Part shown: piece by piece, positions 42,568-50,778 of the stretch
How the letters are laid out: each line of letters begins with the position of its first letter
Position numbering within the stretch: the stretch's first letter is position 1
Assembly: GCF_003665095.1 (NCBI RefSeq)
Contig: NZ_RCHV01000002.1
Coordinates: forward strand, 877,501 to 941,500
Direction: 5' to 3'
Source: Streptomyces sp. Z26
GTDB taxonomy: Bacteria > Actinomycetota > Actinomycetes > Streptomycetales > Streptomycetaceae
Length of the DNA stretch: 64,000 nt
Made by a program: the position numbers and the translations under genes
Notes under the pieces: generated by a model
What the model saw: only the letters and a program-made list of their open reading frames with translations
Told to the model about the DNA's origin: nothing
Database searches by the model: none

Positions 42568-42616
42568 CGCACGCGGCTTCCGACGCACGCGGCTTCCGAC
42601 GCACGCGGTTTCCGAC
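42553..42616 (+). repeat. Four tandem copies of a 16-bp unit across the SDR stop codon
   Basis: Units at 42553-42568, 42569-42584, 42585-42600 and 42601-42616 have consensus GCACGCGGCTTCCGAC. Unit 1 has GCG and CTGAC (creating the TGA stop); unit 4 has one T change. The array continues partly as GCGCGTG. Confidence 0.85.
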
Positions 42617-42687
42617 GCGCGTGCCGTGGGACACGCGCCCCTCACCGGTACGCCCCTCACCCGCGCGTGCCCCGCGCACGGGACTCC

Positions 42688-43299
42688 TCAGCTGACGCGT
42701 TCCGCCCGGTGCCGTACGGACCGCAGCCGCACCTCCGCCGGGAGCGCGGCGAGCCCCGCCGAGTCCCGCGCGTGCGCCAGCGCCTCCGTACGCAGCCGGT
42801 CCAGCGCCTCCACCGGCTCCGCGTGCGCGGCCAGCGCGAGCGTCACCCGCGCGCGCGGCTCCGTACGCCGCCCGCTCAGTGCCACGCGCGCGCGGTCGAC
42901 GCCGGTCAGGCTCTCCGCCTCGGCGGCCAGTACGCCCTCCAGCGCCCGCCCGCGCAGCAGCGCGCCCTCGCCGTCGCCGCTCTCCACCAGCACCTCGCCC
43001 AGCCTGCGCTGCCGCAGTTGGGCGACGAGCCACCACAGCAGCAGCACGAGCAGCAGGCCCAGCACCGCGAGAACGGTCGGCCACCACCAGTCCTCCGCGC
43101 GCCACCGGGTCCGGTCGGCGTCGGCCAGCAGCACGTCGTCGGGGGCGGACCAGCGCCAGCGGGACCCGAGGTCGTAACCCCAGCGGCGCTGGAGGTCGAG
43201 GCCCCCGGCGAGCGCCGCGAGACCCGCGGCGAGCAGCAGCAGACCGGCCAGCCCGGTCAGTACGCGGTTGACGACCCGCAGCACGGCACCCACCGTCAT
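42688..43299 (-). CDS. amaP: Alkaline-shock membrane anchor protein (AmaP-like)
   Basis: A 203-aa protein with two membrane helices: NRVLTGLAGLLLLAAGLAALAGG near the N-terminus and WWPTVLAVLGLLLVLLLWWLV at about residues 75-95. A cytoplasmic C-terminal domain of alternating strands and helices follows (GVDRARVALSGRRTEPRARV...). AmaP tethers Asp23 to the membrane in Staphylococcus. ATG 43299 overlaps the stop of the upstream DUF6286 gene (ATGA). It is the last gene of a five-gene, mostly overlapping operon. The C-terminal domain itself has Asp23-like strand order by eye. Confidence 0.85.
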   Translation of the reverse strand: MTVGAVLRVVNRVLTGLAGLLLLAAGLAALAGGLDLQRRWGYDLGSRWRWSAPDDVLLADADRTRWRAEDWWWPTVLAVLGLLLVLLLWWLVAQLRQRRLGEVLVESGDGEGALLRGRALEGVLAAEAESLTGVDRARVALSGRRTEPRARVTLALAAHAEPVEALDRLRTEALAHARDSAGLAALPAEVRLRSVRHRAERVS

Positions 43300-43961
43300 C
43301 TCCTTCCCCCTCGCCGGACGGCCACGGACAGCGCGGGCTGGCGTACCAGTCCCAGCTGCCCGATCCCGTCCTCCAGCGCCATGTCCAGGTCCCCGCGCAC
43401 CTCGTCCAGGTCGCGGAAGTGCGCCTCGGCACGCGCGCGGACGCGGCGGCGGCCGACCCGGACCCGTACGGACCGCACCCCGGGCACCTCCATCGCGCGG
43501 TCCCGCAGGACGAGCGCGGCGGCGGACCGCTCCAGCGCGGCACGTACGTCCCCGGTGTCCGTACGCATCGTCAGCAGGCCGCGCAGCCCCGGCGTCACGG
43601 CCAGCGCCAGCAGCCACAACCCCAGCAGCACGGCGGCGCAGGCACCGACCCGTACCCACACGTCGTCCAGCGGCCTGGTCGCCAGCTCGTCGGCGAGCGT
43701 ACGGCGCCAGGCCATGGCCGGGCGGTCGGCCCGTACGGACAGCAGGTCGTAGAGCAGCAGCCCGACCGCCCCCAGCAGCAGCACCGCGACGACCCCCGCG
43801 GGCACCCGGCGCGCCGACCAGAAGCGGTCGGCGCGGGTGCCGCGCGGCTGGGTGGAGGCGTACGCGGCGGTGGACGCGGACTGCTCCAGCGGGTCGTCGG
43901 GCGGGGGTGCCTGTTCCAGCGTGGGGGCGCGCTGGGTGTCGTCGCTGCCGTGGTCGCTCAC
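43296..43961 (-). CDS. DUF6286-type membrane protein of the Asp23 cluster
   Basis: A 221-aa protein. A hydrophilic N-terminus of about 50 residues is followed by two helices (PAGVVAVLLLGAVGLLLYDLLSV; WVRVGACAAVLLGLWLLALAVTPGL). The C-terminal domain reads LRDRAMEVPGVRSVRVRVGRRRVRARAEAHF and ends VRQPALSVAVRR. That resembles a membrane-tethered Asp23-like fold (inferred from the strand-turn-strand-helix pattern). GTG 43961 overlaps the upstream Asp23 gene (GTGA). It likely forms a complex with the neighbouring Asp23 and AmaP proteins at the cytoplasmic membrane face. Confidence 0.8.
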   Translation of the reverse strand: MSDHGSDDTQRAPTLEQAPPPDDPLEQSASTAAYASTQPRGTRADRFWSARRVPAGVVAVLLLGAVGLLLYDLLSVRADRPAMAWRRTLADELATRPLDDVWVRVGACAAVLLGLWLLALAVTPGLRGLLTMRTDTGDVRAALERSAAALVLRDRAMEVPGVRSVRVRVGRRRVRARAEAHFRDLDEVRGDLDMALEDGIGQLGLVRQPALSVAVRRGGRR

Positions 43962-44326
43962 CGGAGCCTCCCGAGGGCCTCGCCGTCCAGGTGCGGGGAG
44001 TGCAGCCGCTCGACTCCCACGGCCACTTCCGGCACTTCCATGCCGACCAATTCCCTTACCCGCAAAGCGACATGCCGACGCACCGCGCCGCACTGCGCCC
44101 CGATGTCGGAGGGATAGCCGAGGGTCAGGGAGACCCGGACCCGGGCGGCGTTCCCCCGTACGGCGACGGACGCCGACGGGGCCGCCCGCCCGCCGCCGCG
44201 CCCCGGCCCGGCCGCTTCCGGACCGGAGCGCAGCGCCTCCCGCGCGGCCTGCGCCGCGACCTTCTCGACCACCCGGTCCGCGATACGGAGCGCGCCGCGC
44301 CCGTCCGCGGCCACGGACCCGGTCAC
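43958..44326 (-). CDS. Asp23/Gls24 family protein (short form)
   Basis: A 122-aa protein. The motif LRIADRVVEKVAAQAAREAL starts the Asp23 domain, followed by an inserted Gly/Pro-rich loop. Then come SASVAVRGNAARVRVSLTLGYPSDI, the central strands, a helix (VRRHVALRVRELVGMEV) and a final strand (PEVAVGVERL). GTG 44326 overlaps the stop of the upstream 67-aa gene. Asp23 proteins form a cytoplasmic layer under the membrane in Gram-positive bacteria and respond to envelope or alkaline stress. Four consecutive 4-base overlaps in this operon mean tight stoichiometric expression. Confidence 0.85.
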   Translation of the reverse strand: MTGSVAADGRGALRIADRVVEKVAAQAAREALRSGPEAAGPGRGGGRAAPSASVAVRGNAARVRVSLTLGYPSDIGAQCGAVRRHVALRVRELVGMEVPEVAVGVERLHSPHLDGEALGRLR

Positions 44327-44526
44327 CGCGGGCGGCGGCGGCCGTCGCCCCCGCCGCCGCCCGGCCGGAGGAAGTCGCCCAACTCCAGGTCGCCCTCCAG
44401 CACCCGCCCCGCGACGAACCCGACGGCGCCGAGCGCCGCCACCAGCAGGAAGGCCCCGAAGCCGCCGAAGTATCCGGCGAAGCCCAACGCCATCCCTGCG
44501 ATCAAGCCGACCACGGCCATGCTCAT
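44323..44526 (-). CDS. 67-aa membrane protein of the Asp23 cluster
   Basis: A short protein with two helices, MSMAVVGLIAGMALGFAGYF and GAFLLVAALGAVGFVAGRVL, and a tail EGDLELGDFLRPGGGG. It resembles the DUF2273-like small proteins that accompany amaP in Gram-positive bacteria. ATG 44526 is chosen because GGAGGA lies 7 bases upstream; an earlier ATG at 44541 would place it inside that ribosome binding site. The Gly-rich DUF2273-like helices suggest membrane oligomerisation (inference). Confidence 0.75.
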   Translation of the reverse strand: MSMAVVGLIAGMALGFAGYFGGFGAFLLVAALGAVGFVAGRVLEGDLELGDFLRPGGGGGDGRRRPR

Positions 44527-44557
44527 GCTGCGCTCCTCCACTCGTGGGGGCTCGACG

Positions 44558-45073
44558 CTACTGGAGCGCCGGTCTGCCCGACCCGTCGTCGTCGTCCTCC
44601 TCGTCCGGCAACTTCACGTCGCTGACGGAGATGTTCACCTCGACCACCTCCAGGCCGGTCATGCGCTCGGTCGCGGCGATCACGTTCTCGCGTACGGAAC
44701 GGGTGACGTCGGTGATCGAGACGCCGTACTCCACGACGATCTCCAGGTCCAGGGCCGTCTGCACCTCCCCGACCTCCGCCTTCACGCCCCGCGCCACCGA
44801 CTTGGTGCCGCCGGGCACCCGGTCGCGTACGGCGCCGAAGGTACGGGCCAGGCCGCTGCCCATGGCGTGCACGCCGACGACGTCGCGGGCGGCGAGTCCG
44901 GCGATCTTCTCGACGACGCCGTCGTCGATGGTCGTACGGCCGCGGTCGGCGGGACCGCGGTCGGCGTAGGCTCCCTGCTCGTCGGAACCGCCGAGGTTCT
45001 TCCTGGTGTTGAGGTCGGAGGCCGTGGCGGAGCTGCCGCTCTCCGTGGCCTTGCGCTGTGCGGTCTCGGACAT
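44558..45073 (-). CDS. Asp23/Gls24 family envelope stress protein (main)
   Basis: A 171-aa protein. A disordered Ser/Gly/Asp-rich N-terminus (about 45 residues) precedes the Asp23 domain: TTIDDGVVEKIAGLAARDVVGVHAM, then GVKAEVGEVQTALDLEIVVEYG, and VRENVIAATERMTGLEVVEVNISVSDVKLP. It ends in a strongly acidic stretch, EEDDDDG. It is the first gene of the operon (ATG 45073), and 45074-45284 contains divergent promoters toward the plus-strand gene at 45285. It probably assembles with the other Asp23-like proteins at the membrane. Confidence 0.93.
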   Translation of the reverse strand: MSETAQRKATESGSSATASDLNTRKNLGGSDEQGAYADRGPADRGRTTIDDGVVEKIAGLAARDVVGVHAMGSGLARTFGAVRDRVPGGTKSVARGVKAEVGEVQTALDLEIVVEYGVSITDVTRSVRENVIAATERMTGLEVVEVNISVSDVKLPDEEDDDDGSGRPALQ

Positions 45074-45284
45074 GGCGTCACCTCTCTGAGAGGCTTTCGG
45101 GGACATGGAACGGCCTGCCGCTCCGTCGCCCACGCTAGGGTCGCCCGGCCGCCCGCGCCCCGGCACCGGGCGCCGTACGGGTGACGCGCGCCGCGTACGG
45201 GCCCGTGGTGGGGCAGGCTGCGGGGCAGCACCAGGAACTCCGGGCCGAGGGGTCCGGAGGGGTGACCGGAAGAGGAGCGCGCCC

Positions 45285-46031
45285 ATGACCGCCGAATCGC
45301 TGGCCGAGGCCGTACGCCGCCGACTCGACCTCGGCAGGCTGCTGCCGCTGGGCGACGCCGACGACACGGCGTGGATCGCCGAGTCCGCCGCGGTCGGCGC
45401 CCTGCGGCGGGCAGCCGCGGAGGTGCGCGGCGTGGTCCCGGGTACGTTCCGGCTCGCGCTGGCCGACCCGGACGGCGCCGTGCGGCGGGCGGTGCCCGCG
45501 CCGCCGAGCGGGCTGCCGTACGGGCCGCTGCGGCTGGAGGCGGAGTACGCGGCGGCCGCGGACGAGCCGCTGCCGGAGGTGTCGGAGCGGCTGCGTACGG
45601 CGCTGGCGCGGGCCGCGGACGTACGGCTCGGGTTGCCCGTACGGACGGTGGACCTGCGGATCACGGCGCTGCTGGACGGGGCGCCGGGCGCCGGGGCGTA
45701 CGAGGAGGCGGAGAAGGAAGCGGCGTACTGCCGCGCGGACGGCGCGGTCGCGGCGGCGGTCGCCGCGGTGCCCGGCGTGGCGGGGCTCGTCGCGGCGCTG
45801 GCGCCGGGCGGGGTGACGACCGGGGGCGGCGGTGCGGACGGCACGGACGGCGACCGGGCGGCGCGCCACACGCAGGTGGAGATCGCCGTGGCCGACGGCC
45901 GCCGCGCCCTGGACGTGGCCCGTGCGGCGGGCACCGCCGCCGGGAACGCGGCGGCCGGTCCCGGCGGCGCCCCCGCCACCGCCGCCGTACTGGTCGCGGC
46001 GGTCGACGCGGGCCGTGAGAGCGCCGGTTAG
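45285..46031 (+). CDS. Conserved protein divergent from the Asp23 cluster (Asp23-like?)
   Basis: A 248-aa protein often annotated only by a misleading viral P10 name in Streptomyces, from memory. Residues 28-125 have the Asp23 plan: a first helix (IAESAAVGALRRAAAEVRGV), strands with LRLEAEYAA, a helix (VSERLRTALARAADVRLGL), and a last strand (VRTVDLRITALLD). I infer a divergent Asp23 fold. The second half is Ala/Gly-rich. ATG 45285 has AGAGGAG upstream. The 4-base overlap with the convergent enoyl-CoA hydratase stop (46028-46031) is compact but ordinary. Confidence 0.7.
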   Translation: MTAESLAEAVRRRLDLGRLLPLGDADDTAWIAESAAVGALRRAAAEVRGVVPGTFRLALADPDGAVRRAVPAPPSGLPYGPLRLEAEYAAAADEPLPEVSERLRTALARAADVRLGLPVRTVDLRITALLDGAPGAGAYEEAEKEAAYCRADGAVAAAVAAVPGVAGLVAALAPGGVTTGGGGADGTDGDRAARHTQVEIAVADGRRALDVARAAGTAAGNAAAGPGGAPATAAVLVAAVDAGRESAG

Positions 46032-46813
46032 TCCGCGAGGCCCGCCAGGTCGCGCAACCGGCGCCCCTGCGCCTCGCGTTCGGCGGCCCGCTGCTCCTCC
46101 TCCGTACGGTCGGCGGCGCCCGCGAGGAGCGCCTTCGTCTCGACGACCGCGTCCCGGGGCGCGGCGAGGATCGCGGCGGCCAGGTCGGTGACGGCGCCGT
46201 CCAGTTCGTCGCCCTTGACGACGAGGTTGGCCAGCCCGGTGCGTTCGGCCTCGGCCGCGTGGACGAAGCGGCCGGTCACGCAGATCTCCAGGGCGCGCGC
46301 GTAGCCGACGAGTCGGGTGAGCGGCGCGGTGCCGGTGAGGTCGGGCACCAGGCCGAGGCTGGTCTCGCGCATGGCGAACTGCGCGTCGTCCGCGCACACC
46401 CGCAGGTCGCAGGCGAGGGCGAGTTGGAAGCCGGCGCCGATGGCGTGGCCCTGGACGGCGGCGATGGTGACGAGGTCGGGGCGGCGCCACCAGGTGAACG
46501 CGCGCTGGTACGTGGCGATGGTGGCGTCCAGTTCCGCGTCGGAGCCCTTCGCCATCGCCAGGAACGACGGTTCGCCGTCGAAGCCCTCGGGCGTGAACGC
46601 CTGCCGGTCGAGCCCGGCGGAGAACGAGGCGCCCTGGGCGCGCAGCACGACGACCCGTACGTCGCCCGGCAGCAGACGTCCGGCCTCGTCCAGCGCCCGC
46701 CACATGGCGGGGGTCTGGGCGTTGCGCTTGGCGGGATGGGCGAGCGTGACCGTGGCCACGGCGCCGTCCACGTCGAGCAGCACGCCGTCCTTGTCGAGCA
46801 GCGGCTCGGTCAT
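46028..46813 (-). CDS. Enoyl-CoA hydratase/isomerase family protein
   Basis: A 261-aa crotonase-fold protein. The oxyanion-hole segments are SFSAGLDRQAF and HAIGAGFQLALACDLRVC. A Glu at the first catalytic position is visible in FAMRETSLGLVPD, whereas the residue equivalent to the second catalytic Glu is Leu/Thr (GTAPLTRLVG), so hydratase activity is uncertain; isomerase or hydrolase activity is possible. ATG 46813 has GGAGGATG just upstream, and this ribosome binding site directly follows and partly belongs to a 13-bp-stem hairpin. The HTH gene upstream is on the same strand, 73 bases away. Confidence 0.9.
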   Translation of the reverse strand: MTEPLLDKDGVLLDVDGAVATVTLAHPAKRNAQTPAMWRALDEAGRLLPGDVRVVVLRAQGASFSAGLDRQAFTPEGFDGEPSFLAMAKGSDAELDATIATYQRAFTWWRRPDLVTIAAVQGHAIGAGFQLALACDLRVCADDAQFAMRETSLGLVPDLTGTAPLTRLVGYARALEICVTGRFVHAAEAERTGLANLVVKGDELDGAVTDLAAAILAAPRDAVVETKALLAGAADRTEEEQRAAEREAQGRRLRDLAGLAD

Positions 46814-46823
46814 CGGGCATCCT

Positions 46824-46864
46824 CCGGTGGTTACTCAGCAGTTGTACCGAAGAGTAACCACCGG
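46824..46864 (-). promoter_or_regulatory. Perfect 13-bp inverted repeat before the enoyl-CoA hydratase
   Basis: CCGGTGGTTACTC (46824-46836) and GAGTAACCACCGG (46852-46864) flank a 15-base loop. On the mRNA the stem ends at the GG of the Shine-Dalgarno. It could be an RBS-occluding hairpin, a repressor site (TTACTC half-sites), or the terminator of the upstream HTH gene. Confidence 0.6.
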
Positions 46865-46886
46865 CGCGGACCGCCGGGAAGCCCCG

Positions 46887-47108
46887 TCAGGACGAAGCGG
46901 TCTTCTTGCCCCTCGTCGCTCCGCCACGCCCCCGCAGGGCGACACCGGACTCGCTGAGCATCCGGTGGACGAAGCCGTACGAGCGGCCGGTCTCCTCGGC
47001 CAGCGCCCGGATGCTCGCACCGGAGTCGTACTTCTTCTTGAGGTCTGCCGCGAGCTTCTCGCGCGCAGCGCCGGTCACCCGGCTGCCCTTCTTCAGAGTC
47101 TCGGCCAC
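46887..47108 (-). CDS. Small helix-turn-helix DNA-binding protein
   Basis: A 73-aa basic protein. LKKGSRVTGAAREKLAADLKKKYDSG is followed by an HTH, ASIRALAEETGRSYGFVHRML, and a Gly/Lys-rich tail (GRGGATRGKKTASS). It resembles resolvase-like or transposase-like HTH proteins conserved in Streptomyces, with no known target. The GTG at 47108 is chosen since GAGGAGG lies 5 bases upstream; an ATG at 47147 in frame is an alternative. The A/T codon content is higher than in its neighbours, as often seen in abundant small DNA-binding proteins. Function is inferred from fold only. Confidence 0.8.
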   Translation of the reverse strand: MAETLKKGSRVTGAAREKLAADLKKKYDSGASIRALAEETGRSYGFVHRMLSESGVALRGRGGATRGKKTASS

Positions 47109-47471
47109 CCGTGCCTCCTCGTGGGAAGTGCGCTCTGTGACTCTCATGATCACCCCTAGGCCCCCATCTGGCCACCCATTCGGCAAGGTCGTCGCAAGTC
47201 GACCGGACGCCGGGTGCCCGTGTCCGGACGGCGCCGCAGGGTGACCGGACCGGCGCGGATTCTGGCGCTCCTCCGGCACGTTTCGCGAAACCCCAGGTCA
47301 ACGGGGTGCGCCCGACGGCGGCCCGCGACGGCCCGTACCCCTGGCAGATCAGGGCGCGTACGGAGAGTGGCCGCGCCGTGGTACGAGCCGTTCTCACTCA
47401 GATGCGGGACCCGGCGGTGGGCCGAATGATCCAGTACGGAGTGATCACGCGCCGACGGGGGTCACGCGGGC
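47109..47471. other. Intergenic region between the HTH and ABC-F genes
   Basis: Roughly 360 bases without a credible gene on either strand. They should hold the promoter of the HTH gene close to 47150. No RNA gene was recognised. Confidence 0.4.
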
Positions 47472-47520
47472 GGGCGGCTCCGCGCGGAGACGGAGCCCCG
47501 AGCCCGGCGCGGAGCCGCCC
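47472..47520 (-). terminator. Terminator of the ABC-F gene
   Basis: GGGCGGCTCCGCGC (47472-47485) and GCGCGGAGCCGCCC (47507-47520) form a perfect 14-bp stem, with a 21-base loop, 6 bases past the stop codon. Confidence 0.75.
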
Positions 47521-47526
47521 CACCGG

Positions 47527-49125
47527 TCAGGCGAGCGCCACCAGGTCCGCGTAGTCCTGGCCCCACAGGTCCTCGACGCCGTCGGGCAGCAGGATGATCC
47601 GCTCCGGCTGGAGGGCGTCGACGGCGCCCTCGTCGTGCGTGACGAGGACGACGGCGCCGGTGAACGTGTGCAGCGCGCCGAGGATCTCCTCGCGGCTGGC
47701 GGGGTCGAGGTTGTTCGTCGGCTCGTCGAGGAGCAGCACGTTGGCGGACGAGACGACGAGGGTGGCGAGCGCCAGCCGGGTCTTCTCACCGCCGGACAGG
47801 ACCCGGGCGGGCTTGTCGACGTCGTCGCCGGAGAACAGGAACGAGCCGAGCGTCTTGCGGATCGCCACCAGGTCCATGTCGGGCGCCGACGACCGCATGT
47901 TCTCCAGGACGGTACGGTCCGGGTCGAGCGTCTCGTGCTCCTGCGCGTAGTACCCGAGCTTCAGCCCGTGTCCCGGCTCGACCTTCCCGGTGTCCGGTTC
48001 CTCGACCCCGGCCAGCAGCCGGAGCAGCGTGGTCTTGCCCGCGCCGTTGAGGCCGAGGATGACGACGCGGGAGCCGCGGTCGATGGCCAGGTTGACGTCG
48101 GTGAAGATCTCCAGCGAGCCGTACGACTTGGACAGCCCGTCCGCCATCAGCGGCGTCTTGCCGCAGGGCGCGGGGTCGGGGAAGCGGAGCTTGGCGACCT
48201 TGTCCTGCTGCCGCTCGGCCTCCAGGCCGGACAGCAGCTTCTCGGCGCGGCGGGCCATGTTCTGCGCGGCGACGGCCTTGGTGGCCTTGGCGCGCATCTT
48301 GTCGGCCTGCTGGTTGAGGGAGGCGGCCTTCTTCTCGGCGTTGGCGCGCTCGCGCCTGCGGCGCCGCTCGTCGGCCTCGCGCTGGTCGATGTACTGCTTC
48401 CAGCCCATGTTGTAGACGTCGATCCGGGCACGGTTCGCGTCGAGGTAGAAGACGCGGTTGACGACGGTCTCGACCAGGTTGATGTCGTGGGAGATCACGA
48501 TGAGCCCGCCGCGGTACGTGCGGAGGAAGTCCCGCAGCCACACGACGGAGTCCGCGTCGAGGTGGTTCGTCGGCTCGTCGAGCAGCAGGGTGTCCGCGTC
48601 GGAGAAGAGGATGCGGGCCAGCTCCACGCGGCGGCGCTGGCCGCCGGACAGGGTGTGCAGCGGCTGCCCCAGCACCCGGTCGGGCAGCCCGAGGCTGGCG
48701 GCGATGGTGGCGGCCTCGGCCTCGGCGGCGTACCCGCCCTTGGTGAGGAACTCCGTCTCCAGGCGCTCGTACTTGCGCATGGCGCGCTCGCGGGTGGCGC
48801 CCTGGCCGTTCGCCATCCGGTCCTCGTTCTCCCGCATCTTGCGGATGACGGCGTCGAGGCCGCGTGCGGCGAGGATGCGGTCGCGGGCCAGCACGTCGAG
48901 GTCGCCGGTACGGGGGTCCTGCGGGAGGTAGCCGACCTCGCCGCTGCGGCTGATGGTCCCCGCGGCGGGCACGCCCTCGCCCGCGAGGCACTTGGTGAGG
49001 GTGGTCTTGCCGGCGCCGTTGCGGCCGACGAGGCCGACGCGGTCGCCGGCGGCGATCCGGAAGTCGGCGGTCTCGATGAGGACACGGGCGCCGGCGCGCA
49101 GCTCAAGGCGGGAGGCGGTGATCAC
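47527..49125 (-). CDS. ABC-F family ATPase
   Basis: A 532-aa protein with two ABC domains and no membrane part. NBD1 has GRNGAGKTTL, LSGGQRRRVELARILF and TLLLDEPTNHLD. A basic linker follows (DERRRRRERANAEKKAASLNQQADKMRAKATKAV, about residues 245-290, quoted in parts: ANAEKKAASLNQQADKM). NBD2 has GLNGAGKTTL, LSGGEKTRLALATLVV and LLLDEPTNNLD. ABC-F proteins act on ribosomes as translation factors or resistance proteins. No drug-biosynthesis genes are nearby, so a housekeeping (EttA/Uup-like) role is more likely. ATG 49125. A monocistronic gene with its own terminator. Confidence 0.94.
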   Translation of the reverse strand: MITASRLELRAGARVLIETADFRIAAGDRVGLVGRNGAGKTTLTKCLAGEGVPAAGTISRSGEVGYLPQDPRTGDLDVLARDRILAARGLDAVIRKMRENEDRMANGQGATRERAMRKYERLETEFLTKGGYAAEAEAATIAASLGLPDRVLGQPLHTLSGGQRRRVELARILFSDADTLLLDEPTNHLDADSVVWLRDFLRTYRGGLIVISHDINLVETVVNRVFYLDANRARIDVYNMGWKQYIDQREADERRRRRERANAEKKAASLNQQADKMRAKATKAVAAQNMARRAEKLLSGLEAERQQDKVAKLRFPDPAPCGKTPLMADGLSKSYGSLEIFTDVNLAIDRGSRVVILGLNGAGKTTLLRLLAGVEEPDTGKVEPGHGLKLGYYAQEHETLDPDRTVLENMRSSAPDMDLVAIRKTLGSFLFSGDDVDKPARVLSGGEKTRLALATLVVSSANVLLLDEPTNNLDPASREEILGALHTFTGAVVLVTHDEGAVDALQPERIILLPDGVEDLWGQDYADLVALA

Positions 49126-49305
49126 GGTCAGGGCTCCAAGGCGGGAAGGGGTGACGTACGTACGACGGATGAGCGGGCGAAGACGTACGGACGCCTAATG
49201 CACGAGGAGATGAGCCATGACCCCAGTCTAACGGCGGCGCGCAAGTCGGTTTTCCGGCGGCCGCCCCGCCCCGGCGGAGGCCGGAGTGGGGGGCGGCTAC
49301 GCGCG

Positions 49306-50778
49306 TCACACGCCCTCGGGATCCCCCGTGTGCACCTGGAACGCGGCTCTGCGCACCGCCTTGGCCAGCGCCGGGTCGGGGTGCGCGGCGGCGAGGGCGA
49401 CGAGCACCTGCACCGTACGGGGATGGCCGGTGGCCCGTACCTCGTCCAGCAGGTCCGGCACCGAGCCCTGCACCGCGGTGTCGAGGTGGTCGACGAGCAG
49501 CCGCCCCTCCCCGTGGTCGGTGACGGCCGCGGCGGTGTCGACCCACAGCCAGGTGGCCTCCTCGCGGGTGAGCACGCCGGAGGCGCCGCCCGCCAGCTCC
49601 TCGGGGTCGGCGCCCTCCAGCTCGGCGAGCCAGAGCAGGGCGTACGGGCGGAGCGTCGGCTCGTACGCGGCGGCCCGTACGTCCGGCTCCGCCGGGGAGC
49701 CGACCACGCGCAGCGCCTCGAAGGCGAGGCCGCGGATGAGGGCGTCCTCGCCGCGCGCGGCCTCCAGCAGTTCGCTGACGGCGGGCCCGGTGGGCCGGGC
49801 GGCGAGCCAGGCGCGGCACTCGGCGCGGGACGGGCCGGGGGTGAGCTGCGCGCAGCCGCGCAGCATGTCCTCGGCGGACTGCTCGATGTTGCCCGCGGGG
49901 CTCTGGGCGGCGACGCAGATCTGCTCCAGCTTGGTCCACACCGCCCAGTTCCCCAGGGGGGTGAGCGCGGCGGTGGGGACCGTACGCGTCTCGCGGGCGC
50001 CCGCCGGGTCGCGCGCCTCGGCGGGGTCGCGGGCGTCACAGCGGGTGAGGGCGCCGACCGAGGCGAGGCCGTCGAGGGCCCAGCCGAGGAGGGCGGGCAG
50101 CGAGGTGTCGGTGTCGGGGGTGCCGGACAGGTCGGCGCCCGACTCGCGTTCGCTGCGCAGCTCGGTGATGCGCTGGGCCAGCATGTCGTGCAGCGCGGGC
50201 AGCGTGACCGGGCCCGACGACAGGTGCAGCAGCGACAGCAACTGCGGCATGGCCACGACGACCTCGCCGACGAGCACCGGGTCGGCGGCGTCGGCCGGGG
50301 TGGGCCGGGCCAGGGACCAGGCGTCGAAGAGGCCGACCCAGCCGCGCAGCACGGCGGCGTCGTCACGCTCCCAGGCGCGCAGCCGCCAGCCGGGTCTCGC
50401 CGTGTCGCCGTGCACCTCGACGAGCCCGGCGAGCCGGGCCCGGTCCCAGTCGGCGCGCACCTGCGCGGGGGTGCGGCGCAGCTCCTCGGCGGCCCGTTCG
50501 AAGGCGTCGGAGGTGGGCACGGCCGCGGTGTGCGGCTCGTCGGCGACCCAGCGGGCCATCCGTACGGCGCTGCCGAGCACGGCCCTGGCCTGCCGGGCCA
50601 GTGCGGCGGGCGACGGGGTGCCCTCGGGCGGCCTGGGCGCGGACGAACCGTGCGCGGGCCAGGCCCGGCTGCGGGCCGCCTCGGTCACGGTGCGGCGCGC
50701 GGCGGCGATGGGTCGTCGGGGTACGAGGCGCAGTCGGGTGTCTCGCGGTGTACGGGACGTCACAGGAGCAGTCTTCAT
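49306..50778 (-). CDS. Uncharacterised large helical protein
   Basis: A 490-aa protein that I do not recognise by name. There is no signal peptide or membrane segment. It is Ala/Leu/Arg-rich and helical throughout, with LLSLLHLSSGPVTLPALHDML and LGNWAVWTKLEQICVAAQS near the middle and HEAT-like alpha repeats toward the C-terminus (VPDLLDEVRATGHPRTVQVL and VALAAAHPDPALAKAV). A winged-helix-like segment at about 90-130 (TPAQVRADWDRARLAGLVEVHG) may bind DNA. Conserved in Streptomyces by my recollection. ATG 50778 is a choice made without a clear ribosome binding site; GTG codons slightly downstream are possible. It lies upstream of the ABC-F gene, separated by about 180 bases. Confidence 0.7.
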   Translation of the reverse strand: MKTAPVTSRTPRDTRLRLVPRRPIAAARRTVTEAARSRAWPAHGSSAPRPPEGTPSPAALARQARAVLGSAVRMARWVADEPHTAAVPTSDAFERAAEELRRTPAQVRADWDRARLAGLVEVHGDTARPGWRLRAWERDDAAVLRGWVGLFDAWSLARPTPADAADPVLVGEVVVAMPQLLSLLHLSSGPVTLPALHDMLAQRITELRSERESGADLSGTPDTDTSLPALLGWALDGLASVGALTRCDARDPAEARDPAGARETRTVPTAALTPLGNWAVWTKLEQICVAAQSPAGNIEQSAEDMLRGCAQLTPGPSRAECRAWLAARPTGPAVSELLEAARGEDALIRGLAFEALRVVGSPAEPDVRAAAYEPTLRPYALLWLAELEGADPEELAGGASGVLTREEATWLWVDTAAAVTDHGEGRLLVDHLDTAVQGSVPDLLDEVRATGHPRTVQVLVALAAAHPDPALAKAVRRAAFQVHTGDPEGV

